A stretch of 64,000 nt of DNA. It comes from BACL27 sp947488385 (GTDB taxonomy: Bacteria > Actinomycetota > Acidimicrobiia > Acidimicrobiales > Ilumatobacteraceae). A program made the translations under genes and the position numbers. Shown here one piece after another: positions 52,175-60,930 of this stretch. The notes beneath the pieces are model-generated. The model ran no database searches, had not been told where the DNA came from, and worked only from the letters and a program-made list of their open reading frames with translations. Each line of letters begins with the position of its first letter. Positions within the stretch are counted from its first letter, which is position 1. The stretch lies in the NCBI GenBank assembly GCA_964203655.1, contig CAXNMJ010000004.1:124001-188000 (forward strand), read 5' to 3'.

Positions 52175-53346
52175 AGAGAAAAGCAACTGCACTCTTCGGT
52201 GCTCTGTGTTTAGTCACTCTCGCCGCATGCGGTGGAAGCGACGACGCAGCAACCGAAGAAGTAACAGAAGAAACAACAGCACCAGAAGAATCAACCTCTG
52301 AGGTTGCATCGCTTGCTGGTGTCTGCCCAGAAACAATTACTTTCCAGACTGACTGGAACCCAGAATCAGAACACGGGTTCTTGTACAACATGGTTGGCGA
52401 AGGTTACGAAGTTGACGCAGCAGGCCTTCGGGTCACCGGCGCCCTCGTATCCAAGGGTCAAGACACTGGTGTAAAAGTGCAGGTTCGCGCAGGTGGACCA
52501 GCCGTAGGTTTCACATCACCAACATCGTTGATGTACTCGGATCCAGATATTTTCTTGGCTTTCGTTAGCACAGACGGTGCAGTGCAAGATTCAGGCGAGT
52601 TCCCAACAATGACTGTTGTGGCTCCGTTCAACATCAACCCACAGATCATCATGTGGGACCCAGCAACTTACCCAGACGTAAAAACAATTGCCGACCTCAA
52701 GGCAACTGGCGCGAAGGTTCGTTACTTCGGTGGTGCTGCATACATGGAGTACTTCACAGCCAATAACATTCTTGATTCAAAGCAAGTCGACGGCAACTAC
52801 GACGGCACACCTGCCAACTTCGTAGCTGACGGTGGCAAAGCTGCACAACAAGGATTCGCAACTTCAGAGCCGTACTACTACCAGAACGTTCTCACTGACT
52901 GGGCAAAACCAGTTGCATATCAGACGATTCACGAAGCAGGCTGGACAGCATATGCTCAGTCACTTGGTGGAAAGCCAGATGTAGTGGCAGCGAACAAAGA
53001 CTGCTTGAAGCTTCTTGTTCCAATGATTCAACAATCACAAGTTGACTACGTAACAGACCCATCACGTGCAAACGCATTGATCTTGGATCTTGTTGGTCAG
53101 TACAACAACGGTTGGTTGTATGACGCTGGTCAAGCTGCTGCAGCAGTTGAGTTGGGTCTTTCAAACGGCCTGATTGCCAATAGCCCAGACGGCACATTGG
53201 GAAGCTTCGACCTTGAGCGCGTAGAAGCGTTCATCGCCACAGCAGTACCGGTGTACACGAAGATCGGCGCGAAGATGCAAGAAGGTCTCACCGCTGCAGA
53301 CATCGTGACAAACGAATTTATTGATCCAACTATCGCATTGCCATAA
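52171..53346 (+). CDS. ABC transporter substrate-binding lipoprotein
   Basis: Extracellular lipoprotein receptor of the importer. A signal peptide ends in the lipobox LAAC at about residues 17-20, giving the lipid-anchored Cys20. An acidic Glu/Thr/Ser-rich linker (about 23-48) precedes the NMT1/SsuA-like binding domain. The 391 residues are somewhat long because of the linker. A strong GGAG ribosome site stands seven bases before the ATG, unlike the leaderless neighbours, and codon choice favours a few codons (GCA, ACA, CCA, AAC), as expected for a highly expressed receptor. The ligand is unknown. Confidence 0.88.
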   Translation: MKRKATALFGALCLVTLAACGGSDDAATEEVTEETTAPEESTSEVASLAGVCPETITFQTDWNPESEHGFLYNMVGEGYEVDAAGLRVTGALVSKGQDTGVKVQVRAGGPAVGFTSPTSLMYSDPDIFLAFVSTDGAVQDSGEFPTMTVVAPFNINPQIIMWDPATYPDVKTIADLKATGAKVRYFGGAAYMEYFTANNILDSKQVDGNYDGTPANFVADGGKAAQQGFATSEPYYYQNVLTDWAKPVAYQTIHEAGWTAYAQSLGGKPDVVAANKDCLKLLVPMIQQSQVDYVTDPSRANALILDLVGQYNNGWLYDAGQAAAAVELGLSNGLIANSPDGTLGSFDLERVEAFIATAVPVYTKIGAKMQEGLTAADIVTNEFIDPTIALP

Positions 53347-53370
53347 CGATCAATAACTAAGAATTGATAC

Positions 53371-53396
53371 CTCGGGGGGCGTTCGCGCCCCCCGAG
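53371..53396. terminator. strong bidirectional hairpin after binding-protein gene
   Basis: A perfect 11-base-pair stem CTCGGGGGGCG/CGCCCCCCGAG is closed by a TTCG tetraloop, between convergent genes. No U-run follows, as is common in Actinobacteria. Confidence 0.85.
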
Positions 53397-53416
53397 TGTC
53401 ATTTACGGGTTTAAAT

Positions 53417-54196
53417 TTATTTACCGAAGTTGAATGTTGAAACTTCAGCAAGTGCGTCAGCGAAGTTTTGAACCGCAGATTTAAACATGCGAGCGCCCAT
53501 CTCGGCTGTGGCAAACGTCGGGTCGCCGATGTGGCCTTCGACAAAAAAGTCGTTCGAGAGCCAACCGAAACTCACAGAGCCGCCAAAACGAACATGTTTG
53601 TTCATGGCCATCTTTTCTGGAATGCGTCGAACAGCCTTAGACATGTCAACCAAATCTGGACGTAGGTGCAACATCACCGATGTCTCATCGGTGCCACCGT
53701 GAATACCCATGCCGAGTTCACTCTCAGCAGAGCCGCCACCTTGATCTGGTGGCATTGACGGATGGGCCGTAAAGGTTTGCAATCCGTAGTTCAGGCGCAA
53801 TTCTCGATTCACAACATTTAACAAAGCCGAGTTGCCACCATGCCCGTTTAAGAAAACAAGTTTTTGGGCATTCGTTCGCGAAACGCACCTACCGATGTCG
53901 TCAAGCACACTCAACATCGTGGTTGCCGAAAGCCAGATTGTGCCTGGTGCCCAGGCGTGTTCATTTGACTTCGTATAAGTCAGAGTTGGCAACAGCCAAA
54001 CATCAAGTGACTCGCCCACTTTTTCAACTGCTGCTTCGGCAACTGCCGTAGCAACTACTTCGTCGGTGTTGAACGGTAAGTGTGGACCGTGTTGCTCAAT
54101 TGCACCAAGTGGTTGCACGAAAATCGATCGCGAGGTGATCTTGCTCGCGACATCGGGCCCGCGAAGGTCACCAAGCCGTCTTATCGCTTTAGACAT
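53417..54196 (-). CDS. creatininase-family amidohydrolase
   Basis: A 259-residue metal-dependent amidohydrolase of the creatininase/MftE family. Landmarks are LGAIEQHGPHLPFNTDE (Glu and His metal ligands), FLNGHGGNSALLN, and GGTDETSVMLHLRP. From ATG 54196; the longer frame overlaps the divergent gene, and TAGTGT with a seven-base gap supports this start. Family activities include ring opening of creatinine and peptide-tail cleavage in mycofactocin; no mycofactocin genes are near. Proximity to a cytosine-deaminase-like enzyme and an importer favours a ring-opening role. Confidence 0.85.
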   Translation of the reverse strand: MSKAIRRLGDLRGPDVASKITSRSIFVQPLGAIEQHGPHLPFNTDEVVATAVAEAAVEKVGESLDVWLLPTLTYTKSNEHAWAPGTIWLSATTMLSVLDDIGRCVSRTNAQKLVFLNGHGGNSALLNVVNRELRLNYGLQTFTAHPSMPPDQGGGSAESELGMGIHGGTDETSVMLHLRPDLVDMSKAVRRIPEKMAMNKHVRFGGSVSFGWLSNDFFVEGHIGDPTFATAEMGARMFKSAVQNFADALAEVSTFNFGK

Positions 54197-54203
54197 GGCA
54201 TCA

Positions 54204-54209
54204 ACACTA
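54204..54209 (-). promoter_or_regulatory. -10 element of the creatininase-family gene
   Basis: TAGTGT on the minus strand, then seven bases, then ATG at 54196. A slightly longer version of the leaderless layout. Confidence 0.45.
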
Positions 54210-54214
54210 TCTAA

Positions 54215-55786
54215 ATGGCAATATGGAGCATGGCTAATAGCGGCAATACCTACGATTCGATCATCGTTGGCGGTGGACACAATGGCCTGGTTTGTGCTGC
54301 GTATCTCGCCAAAAGCGGTCAGCGTGTTTTAGTTATTGAAGCTAGAAGCGAAGTTGGTGGCACTGCTTCAAGTGAAGAATTCTCTGGAGTGACCGTAAAT
54401 ATATGTAACTGCGATCATCTCACTTTTAGAACGACTGGCGTCAGCGAAGATCTAGACCTCGCAAAGCACGGTCTGAAATATCTTGACGTCGACCCAACAC
54501 AGTTGGCAACCTCATGGGATGACAAGCGAATCTGGCCACACTTTCGCGATGTCGATCGCACGATTGATGTTATGAAATCAATGTTCAAAGACGAAGTAGA
54601 TGGTTATCGCGCATATGTGCGGGACGCAGTGCCGGTGGTCGAATTGATCCTCGAAGCCGCAAGTCAACCACCTACTCGGCTGTCGCTAATCTCAAAAGTG
54701 TTGGCACGACGTGCAAAAGGTGTGACAACAATGTTGCGCTGGAGCCGAATGACATCGGCACAAGTTTTGCAAAAGTATTTTAAGTCTGAACTCTTAATCG
54801 GGCCCGCTCTCGTAACTGGCCCGACTGTATGGGGTATCTCGCCACACACACCAGGCACAGGTCTTGCTGCTCTGACTTATGCGATGCGCCATGTTTCTAA
54901 AGTTGGCCGACCAATTGGTGGAAGTGGCATGGTGCCGATCTCGTTGCGCCGAAGCATCGAATCGAATTCGGGCGTCGTGATGACTAACGCTCGTGTTGCT
55001 CAGATTCTGTGCGAAGGATCAAAAGTGCGTGGCGTTGCATTAATCGACGGCACCGAATTTTATGCAGACTGCGTAGTCTCGGCTTGCAATCCACACGACA
55101 CGTTTTTGAAGTGGCTTAAGAATCCGCCGGCTAGTGCCAAACAAGTGATCGACAAGTGGCGCAAAACTCCGCACTACGAGGGCTACGAATCAAAGATTGA
55201 CGCTCGTATCACGGCGCTTCCAAAATATCGACACATTGATCAGCAGTTTTTCGATCGCCATGGTGTCGACCCACTCGCCGCAACGCTTGTGGTCAGTCCA
55301 TCAACTGAGCAATTACATCAGGGCTTCGAGATGATCCCGCGCGGTGAAATTCTTGAGCAACCCGCGTTGCTTGTCAATCTTCCGTCAATTCTTGATCCAT
55401 CAATGACGAATAAAACTGACCATGTCTTTAGTCTTGAAGCGCTCTTCACACCGTTCTCATTCAAAAATGGTTGGACTTCAAACGCCGAGCCAAAGCGTTG
55501 GCTCGATAAATACGCCGAAATCGTCGAACCCGGTTTCATTGATTCGATCGCCGACTGGCGTTGCGTAACACCAGCAAACTATGAAACTGACTTCTACTTG
55601 CCAAAAGGACATGCCACAAGTTTCGCTGGCGGACCATTGGCCGCCTTGCTCAACTCACAACCCGAACTGACTCGCTACCGCACACCAATCGACGGTTTGT
55701 TTCTTACGGGAGCAGCCACGTTTCCAGGTGCTGGTGTTTGGGGTGCGAGCGGTAAAAACGCCGCAACCACTATTCTCGCGCAATAA
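54215..55786 (+). CDS. FAD-dependent oxidoreductase (PYROXD2/phytoene-desaturase-like)
   Basis: A 523-residue flavoprotein with the N-terminal dinucleotide-binding motif IIVGGGHNGLVCAAYLAKSG, the Glu in VLVIEARSEVGG, and the C-terminal substrate/FAD-binding motif LTGAATFPGAGVWGASGKNAA. This is the layout of the PYROXD2 and phytoene-desaturase-related group of amine or C-C oxidoreductases. No carotenoid genes are near, so a small-molecule or amine substrate is more likely. ATG 54215 is the listed start; ATG 54230 is in the same frame. It is divergent from the creatininase gene. Confidence 0.85.
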   Translation: MAIWSMANSGNTYDSIIVGGGHNGLVCAAYLAKSGQRVLVIEARSEVGGTASSEEFSGVTVNICNCDHLTFRTTGVSEDLDLAKHGLKYLDVDPTQLATSWDDKRIWPHFRDVDRTIDVMKSMFKDEVDGYRAYVRDAVPVVELILEAASQPPTRLSLISKVLARRAKGVTTMLRWSRMTSAQVLQKYFKSELLIGPALVTGPTVWGISPHTPGTGLAALTYAMRHVSKVGRPIGGSGMVPISLRRSIESNSGVVMTNARVAQILCEGSKVRGVALIDGTEFYADCVVSACNPHDTFLKWLKNPPASAKQVIDKWRKTPHYEGYESKIDARITALPKYRHIDQQFFDRHGVDPLAATLVVSPSTEQLHQGFEMIPRGEILEQPALLVNLPSILDPSMTNKTDHVFSLEALFTPFSFKNGWTSNAEPKRWLDKYAEIVEPGFIDSIADWRCVTPANYETDFYLPKGHATSFAGGPLAALLNSQPELTRYRTPIDGLFLTGAATFPGAGVWGASGKNAATTILAQ

Positions 55787-55799
55787 GCGCGCTATTTAC

Positions 55800-56297
55800 T
55801 CAGGCGTCTCGAACGTTGAATTCGCGCTTGGCTACCGGATCTTTGTCGCTCCACGGAAAATTGATCCACTCATCTGTCATTTTCCAGACGTATTCACACT
55901 TAACGATTGAGTGTGGCTTTTCGTAAAGCACCGCTATTCGTGATTCTTTAACTTGACCATGGCAAAAATCGTTGACAAGTTTCAAAGTGTGGCCAGTATC
56001 GGCAACATCGTCGACAATCAAGATTCTCGAGTCTTTTAGATCTACAAGATTTGGCACTGGCGGCAAAACAATTGGAATCGGCAAACGCTCATCGACGCCC
56101 GTATAAAACTCGACATTAAGCGTGTATGTGTTCTTTACTGAGAGCGCATAACCCAGAGCACCGGCTGCCATCAACCCACCTCGTGCAATTGCCAGAATGA
56201 TGTCTGGCTCATAGCCATCTTGCGCAACTTTCACCGCTAACTCACGACTTGCAACACCGAAAGACTCCCATGTCATGATTTCGCGTGCCTGTGTCAA
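55800..56297 (-). CDS. phosphoribosyltransferase (purine PRTase type)
   Basis: A 165-residue type I phosphoribosyltransferase. The PRPP-binding motif ILIVDDVADTGHTL is near residue 90, and the RGGLMAAGALGYAL helix-strand shows the N-terminal PPi loop. These enzymes salvage guanine, hypoxanthine or xanthine; the base is not decided by sequence. A TTG at 56297 opens the frame, and ATG 56276 (MTWESFG) is a plausible alternative. Its salvage role could receive free bases from the nearby amidohydrolase and importer genes, as speculation. Confidence 0.82.
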   Translation of the reverse strand: MTQAREIMTWESFGVASRELAVKVAQDGYEPDIILAIARGGLMAAGALGYALSVKNTYTLNVEFYTGVDERLPIPIVLPPVPNLVDLKDSRILIVDDVADTGHTLKLVNDFCHGQVKESRIAVLYEKPHSIVKCEYVWKMTDEWINFPWSDKDPVAKREFNVRDA

Positions 56298-56387
56298 AGT
56301 TCTAACTCCCCTTGTTTAGGTAAAAACAGATTATAGAACATGGCGGGTCTACGGGGCGATTTTCTCTAAACGAAATCGCGAAATTGA

Positions 56388-57638
56388 CTAAAAATAAAAC
56401 GTTTTGAGTGCGTCAAAATAATCTGGCCAACTCTTCGATACAACTTCGGGGTTTTGAATAACGAGCCCTGGCAGACCTCGAGACAGCAGCCCAAAAGCCA
56501 TCGCCAAACGATGGTCATGGTGAGTTGCCAAACTGGCGGCACTCAACGAGCTAGGCGATATGACCATGCCATCTTGCGTTTCTTTTATGTTTGCCCCTAA
56601 TTTACGCAACTCTCCCGCAAGATCACCAATGCGGTCACTTTCTTTGGCCCGAATAAATTCAACACCAGTTATGACTGTTGGTGATTGTGCAAATAGGGCG
56701 ACAACAGCGAGCGTCGGCACACAGTCACTGATTTGGCTCATGTCAACTGTGATTCCGTTAAGTTTTTGATTGCTGTCACGAGACACCTGCAACCCGGCGC
56801 TACTTTGCGAGACTTTGCAACCCATCTGAGCAAGCAAATCAGCAAAGGCAACATCAGACTGCAAACTATTTCGCGAAAGGCCAGCGATCGTCACTTGCCC
56901 GCCGCTAATCGCCACGGCAGCCAATGGATACGAAGCTGACGACGCATCTGGCTCAACTTGGTAACTCATACCGGTGTATTGCCCCGGGGCTATCCAGATT
57001 TTGTTATCTGAAATATCGGTTTGCGCACCGAATGCACGCATCACGCCAATAGTCATCTCGATATAGCCACGAGATACGACATTTTCTTTAAGTTCAATTT
57101 CTAATCCACGAGGAAAGTACGGCGCAATCATCATCAGAGCACTCGTGAACTGGCTCGACATACTTGCGTCAACTTCGATTTGCGCACCCCAACTAGCGCC
57201 TCGCACAACTTCAACAGGCAGACAACCGGCTTGGCCACGTGACACAACAGATGCCCCGAGTTGACGTAATGCATCATGCAACCCCGCCATTGGACGCTTA
57301 CGCAGTGGCTCTGAGCCATCAATGGTTGCCGTGCCGTTACGTAGCGCGCACAGTGCGGTGAGAAATCTCGACGTCGTGCCTGCCAATTTGGCATCAAGAC
57401 TCAAATTGGTCGAATCATTTAAATCAAGACGCCCCGAAACAGAAACTGTGTCGTCATTTCGCGAAACTTTTACACCGAGTTTTATCAGCGCAGTAGTCAT
57501 TGCCTCGGTGTCATCGCCAGGCGCGCAGTTCGAAACAACTGAATCTGAATCAGCCAAAGCGGCACAGACCAAGGCACGATTTGAAATTGACTTTGAACCT
57601 GGAACTGTGACTACTCGCCCACTATTCACTTGGGTCAC
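56388..57638 (-). CDS. aroA: 3-phosphoshikimate 1-carboxyvinyltransferase (EPSP synthase)
   Basis: Shikimate-pathway enzyme joining PEP to shikimate-3-phosphate. The 416 residues have the N-terminal PGSKSISNRAL motif for substrate binding, LRKRPMAGLHDAL, and the catalytic Asp region ISDCVPTLAVVALFA. ESDRIGDLAGELRKLG also matches the family. The start is GTG inside the tyrA stop (GTGA), so aroA and tyrA are coupled. Tkt at 1.3 kb supplies a precursor. The gene is otherwise ordinary. Confidence 0.95.
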   Translation of the reverse strand: MTQVNSGRVVTVPGSKSISNRALVCAALADSDSVVSNCAPGDDTEAMTTALIKLGVKVSRNDDTVSVSGRLDLNDSTNLSLDAKLAGTTSRFLTALCALRNGTATIDGSEPLRKRPMAGLHDALRQLGASVVSRGQAGCLPVEVVRGASWGAQIEVDASMSSQFTSALMMIAPYFPRGLEIELKENVVSRGYIEMTIGVMRAFGAQTDISDNKIWIAPGQYTGMSYQVEPDASSASYPLAAVAISGGQVTIAGLSRNSLQSDVAFADLLAQMGCKVSQSSAGLQVSRDSNQKLNGITVDMSQISDCVPTLAVVALFAQSPTVITGVEFIRAKESDRIGDLAGELRKLGANIKETQDGMVISPSSLSAASLATHHDHRLAMAFGLLSRGLPGLVIQNPEVVSKSWPDYFDALKTFYF

Positions 57639-58697
57639 GCGACAGTTTGAATACTTGGACGAAACTTACGCGCCATCAGACCCCCGCGAAACATCTCGGC
57701 ACTCGCCTTGTCAATAATTAGAACCAATATTCCGCGGTCACCTTCAACTGAGTGTGAAACTTCAAAGTTGGCGATGTTGACACCCAAGTCGGCGGCCAAG
57801 GTAAAGATTTCTGCAGCCGCACCCGATCTGTCTGGTATTGGTACACGTACTTCACAAACATCCATAAGTTCATGAACGCGACCTGGCAGATTTGCGCGCG
57901 CATTTCGTGCAGCCGACAATCGACTCAGAAGCTCTTTGTCGCTCTGCTGGTCGACTATTTTTCGCATCTCTGAGAGCCCGGCGATCATGCCGTCGAGCGC
58001 ATCTAATATCGCTGCACGATTCTCACGACAAATGTCGATCCAAATTTGGGGTTGACCTGACGCAACACGTGTCATGTCACGAAAGCCGCCAGCAGCGAGT
58101 CGCAGTACTGCAACATGTTCTTCTGCTGTAACTTGTGCCAAACCCATCAGCGTGGCGGCAGTCAAGTGCGGCAGATGACTTACCACCGCAACGAGACGAT
58201 CGTGACGTTGCGCATCAAGCACGACAATCTCGGCACCAAGCGATCCAATTATCTTGGCTAGCTTTTCGAAAGTCTCGTCTGACGACACACCAGATGGAGT
58301 CAAAACCCAAACCGCTCCCTCAAAAAGTGACTCGTCGGCGCCGTCTAAACCTGCAAGTTCGCTGCCTGCCATCGGGTGACCACCAACAAAACGCGGGTCA
58401 CTAATCGCCTCAACTACTGATGCTTTGACTCCGCCAACATCAGACACGATGCCTTTTGTTTTCTTGAGTGCAAGTTGAACTTGTGCCGGTATTGCGGTAA
58501 CAGGTGTTGCAACAAAACTAATTTCAGCATCTGCAGTCAATACCGATCGCTGAAATTATCTCACGCTCAAGAGCGAGTTTTTCGGTCTCACTATTGGCGT
58601 CACTGCCAGAAACTGAGAAACCATTCTTCTTGAGCGCTAGAGCCAACGAACCACCGATTAGTCCGAGTCCAAGAATGTTTGCGCGTCGTGTAACCAC
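57635..58697 (-). pseudogene. tyrA: prephenate dehydrogenase, one frameshift
   Basis: Two overlapping frames give a protein of about 353 residues. GTG 58697 opens with NILGLGLIGGSLALALKKNGF, the NAD-binding Rossmann loop. After the break near 58535-58541 the frame continues with SFVATPV, VSDVGGVKASVV and GGHPMAGSELAGLDGADESLF. HLPHLTAATLMG carries the catalytic His. The tail (RVPIPDRSGAAAEIF) is an ACT-type regulatory domain, probably for tyrosine feedback. Removing one base restores the frame. TAGAAT-N6 marks the GTG. Followed by aroA. Confidence 0.88.
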
Positions 58698-58703
58698 CTT
58701 CAA

Positions 58704-58709
58704 ATTCTA
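58704..58709 (-). promoter_or_regulatory. -10 element, leaderless start of tyrA
   Basis: TAGAAT on the minus strand followed by six bases and GTG at 58697. Confidence 0.55.
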
Positions 58710-58717
58710 CCTTTGGG

Positions 58718-59479
58718 TTAGTTTGACGTCGCCTGATTTAAAGACACAACCTCTGCTGTTGTTAGATGACGCCACTTTCCAGGTGCCAGAGTTCGATCTA
58801 TAAGTGGCCCGACACGCACTCGTACCAGTCGCTCAACAGGGTGGCCGACTGCATCACACATTCGTCTGATCTGCCGATTTCGTCCTTCGTGAATCACAAT
58901 TCGCAGAACACCCGGCTGAAGTTGCCCAACTTCTGCTGGCGACGTCACTCCATCGTCAAGTTCAATTCCGTCACGCAACTTCTTTAACGCAGACTCGCTT
59001 ACGCCGTTGCTCGAGCAATCAACATGAGCCAAATATTCTTTTTCAATTCCAAAACTTGGGTGAGTCAGTCGATGTCCCAGTTCGCCATCATTTGTCAAGA
59101 TCAAAAGGCCTTCTGTTTCGGCGTCAAGTCGACCAACAGGAAACACACGTGGCTCTAGCGGCACGAGTTCAATAACGGTTTGGCGTCCGTGCGTATCTTT
59201 TGCCGTTGTAATCACATCAACAGGCTTGTTCAACAGATAGTAAACAAGACCTGGGGCAACCCCGATTGTGACGCCGTCTACTTCGACTTTGTCTGTTGCT
59301 GTTTTTACGCGCCGACCTAAAACTGCAATTTCGTCGTTTACTTTTACGCGGCCATCTTCGATCAGAATTTCGCATTCACGTCGCGAACCCCACCCAGTTC
59401 GGGCTAGTACCTTTTGCAGACGCTCACCATCATCGCTCGCAAGTTCACCACTAATGCCAAAACCAGAGTTGTCAGGCAT
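58718..59479 (-). CDS. rluB: ribosomal large-subunit pseudouridine synthase (RluB/RsuA family)
   Basis: Converts uridine to pseudouridine in 23S rRNA. The 253 residues begin with an S4 RNA-binding domain (LQKVLARTGWGSRRECEILIEDGRV) and continue into the catalytic core with GRLDAETEGLLILTNDGEL, where the Asp is the nucleophile. RNRQIRRMCDAVGHPVERLVR is also characteristic. It lies 18 bases after scpB, in the scpA-scpB-rluB order common in Gram-positive bacteria. It has an N-terminal disordered stretch of about 15 residues. Confidence 0.93.
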   Translation of the reverse strand: MPDNSGFGISGELASDDGERLQKVLARTGWGSRRECEILIEDGRVKVNDEIAVLGRRVKTATDKVEVDGVTIGVAPGLVYYLLNKPVDVITTAKDTHGRQTVIELVPLEPRVFPVGRLDAETEGLLILTNDGELGHRLTHPSFGIEKEYLAHVDCSSNGVSESALKKLRDGIELDDGVTSPAEVGQLQPGVLRIVIHEGRNRQIRRMCDAVGHPVERLVRVRVGPLIDRTLAPGKWRHLTTAEVVSLNQATSN

Positions 59480-59497
59480 CGGCGTTAAGAGCCTGAC

Positions 59498-60112
59498 CTA
59501 TTGCTCGGGCGATATTGGATCTTCGGCCGTCACGCGCAAACTTCTCTCGAGCGTTTCGACGACACTTGCGTCTGGCACGAAGTCGGCGATGCTTGGCAAG
59601 TCTTCAAGCGATGCAATGCCTAGTCGCTCTAAAAACAACGGCGTCGTACCAAACAACACTGCTTGACCTGGGCCATCATCTCGTTGCACTTCGGTGATGT
59701 ATCCGCGTGCCTGAAGAGTTCGCATTACTGCCTCTGGGTCAACACCGCGAATTGATGCGATCTGTGAACGCGACAATGGTTGTTTGTAGGCAATGATCGC
59801 CAAAGTTTCTAAAGCGGCCGAAGAAACCCTTGATTGCTGTCCGTCAAGCACAAATCGCTCGACGTATGGCGCCAAGTCGGGGTGCGACTGAAAACGAAAT
59901 CCACCCGCAACTTTGACCAGTTGAAAACCGTGACCTGCGGCCTCATATGTGGTCGCTAAACGTTCGCACAATGCTTCGACGGTTGCCTGCGAAATCTCAA
60001 GCAGTTGTGCCAGAAGCGCCGGCGCAACAGGCTCCATTGCCACGAGCAGAATCGCTTCAAGTGCTCGCACAACTTCTGGATCTAAATTTGTTTCTTCTTT
60101 ACTCATTGTCAT
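59498..60112 (-). CDS. scpB: segregation and condensation protein B
   Basis: Small winged-helix subunit of the SMC-ScpAB condensin complex that organises and segregates chromosomes. The 204 residues show the family motif ALETLAIIAYKQPLSRSQIASIRGVD and the second winged helix ending in LFLERLGIASLEDLP. Its ATG overlaps the scpA stop (ATGA), so the two subunits are translationally coupled. The SMC ATPase gene is not in this window. Confidence 0.95.
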   Translation of the reverse strand: MTMSKEETNLDPEVVRALEAILLVAMEPVAPALLAQLLEISQATVEALCERLATTYEAAGHGFQLVKVAGGFRFQSHPDLAPYVERFVLDGQQSRVSSAALETLAIIAYKQPLSRSQIASIRGVDPEAVMRTLQARGYITEVQRDDGPGQAVLFGTTPLFLERLGIASLEDLPSIADFVPDASVVETLERSLRVTAEDPISPEQ

Positions 60113-60879
60113 CCCTCATAGTTATCAATTGCAATTGATTCTTCTTCAATGCCCAGCCACACAACTTGAATGTCGCCAAATCGCATCACTTGATCAAGTT
60201 CAACTCGACCTTGTTTATAAAGTTCAAGAATCGCCAAGAACCTCACGACGACTTCTATTTTGTCTGTTATGCCACCAACGATTTCACGAAACGTCATTCG
60301 ACCCGACTGACGCATCTGCTCGGCAACTGTCACAAGTGCTTCGGCGACACTCGCCCGAATCGGAGCAACGTGTTCGAGGCCAATCACCTTTGGTGCTTTC
60401 GGTGCAGCTGCACGCATGAACGCGCGTTGCAGACGCAACGGACTGACACCCTCAAGCAGATCTGGCATTAGCGACGCGAATCGTTCTTCGGGTCCGGCCA
60501 TGCGCGGAAAACTCAAATCTGCACGACTTACAAGATCGCTGAAAACTGTCGCCACATCTTTGAACGTTTTGCAATCAAGTAGACGAGCCAACAACAAATC
60601 GCGTTCTTCCCACAATGCGAGTTCTTCGTCCAGATCGCCGTCATCTTTGCCAGGTAACAATCGGCGAGTCTTTAGTTCAATCAAAGTTGCCGCTATCAGT
60701 AAAAACTCTGTCGCGAGGTCAAGATCAATGTTCTGCATCTTGGCAACTTCGTCAAGGTATGCAGTGACGATATTTGAAAGTGAAACTTCATGGATATCGA
60801 CTTCTTCTTTGAGAATTAGATGCAAAAGCAACTCAAATGGCCCCTCAAATGTCGGGGTCGAAACTGCGTATTTCATCAC
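60109..60879 (-). CDS. scpA: segregation and condensation protein A
   Basis: Kleisin subunit bridging the SMC heads. The 256 residues show the N-terminal helix FEGPFELLLHLILKEEVDIHEVSLSNIV typical of ScpA, a central helical region, and a C-terminal winged helix (MTFREIVGGITDKIEVVVRFLAILELYKQGRV). It may start at GTG 60879 or ATG 60876; a TAATCT hexamer lies five and eight bases upstream, respectively. In many actinobacteria parA precedes scpA; here trpS diverges instead. Confidence 0.94.
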   Translation of the reverse strand: MMKYAVSTPTFEGPFELLLHLILKEEVDIHEVSLSNIVTAYLDEVAKMQNIDLDLATEFLLIAATLIELKTRRLLPGKDDGDLDEELALWEERDLLLARLLDCKTFKDVATVFSDLVSRADLSFPRMAGPEERFASLMPDLLEGVSPLRLQRAFMRAAAPKAPKVIGLEHVAPIRASVAEALVTVAEQMRQSGRMTFREIVGGITDKIEVVVRFLAILELYKQGRVELDQVMRFGDIQVVWLGIEEESIAIDNYEG

Positions 60880-60918
60880 CTGCGAGATTACCTCCCCTGC
60901 CCATTCAATGTCGGCAAG

Positions 60919-60924
60919 TAAGGT
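60919..60924 (+). promoter_or_regulatory. -10 element, leaderless start of trpS
   Basis: TAAGGT followed by six bases and ATG at 60931. Confidence 0.6.
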
Positions 60925-60930
60925 TGCAAT

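Noticed and set aside
53417..54196. Creatininase-family protein considered as MftE of a mycofactocin system
   Set aside because: No mftA, mftB, mftC or other mycofactocin genes occur in the window.
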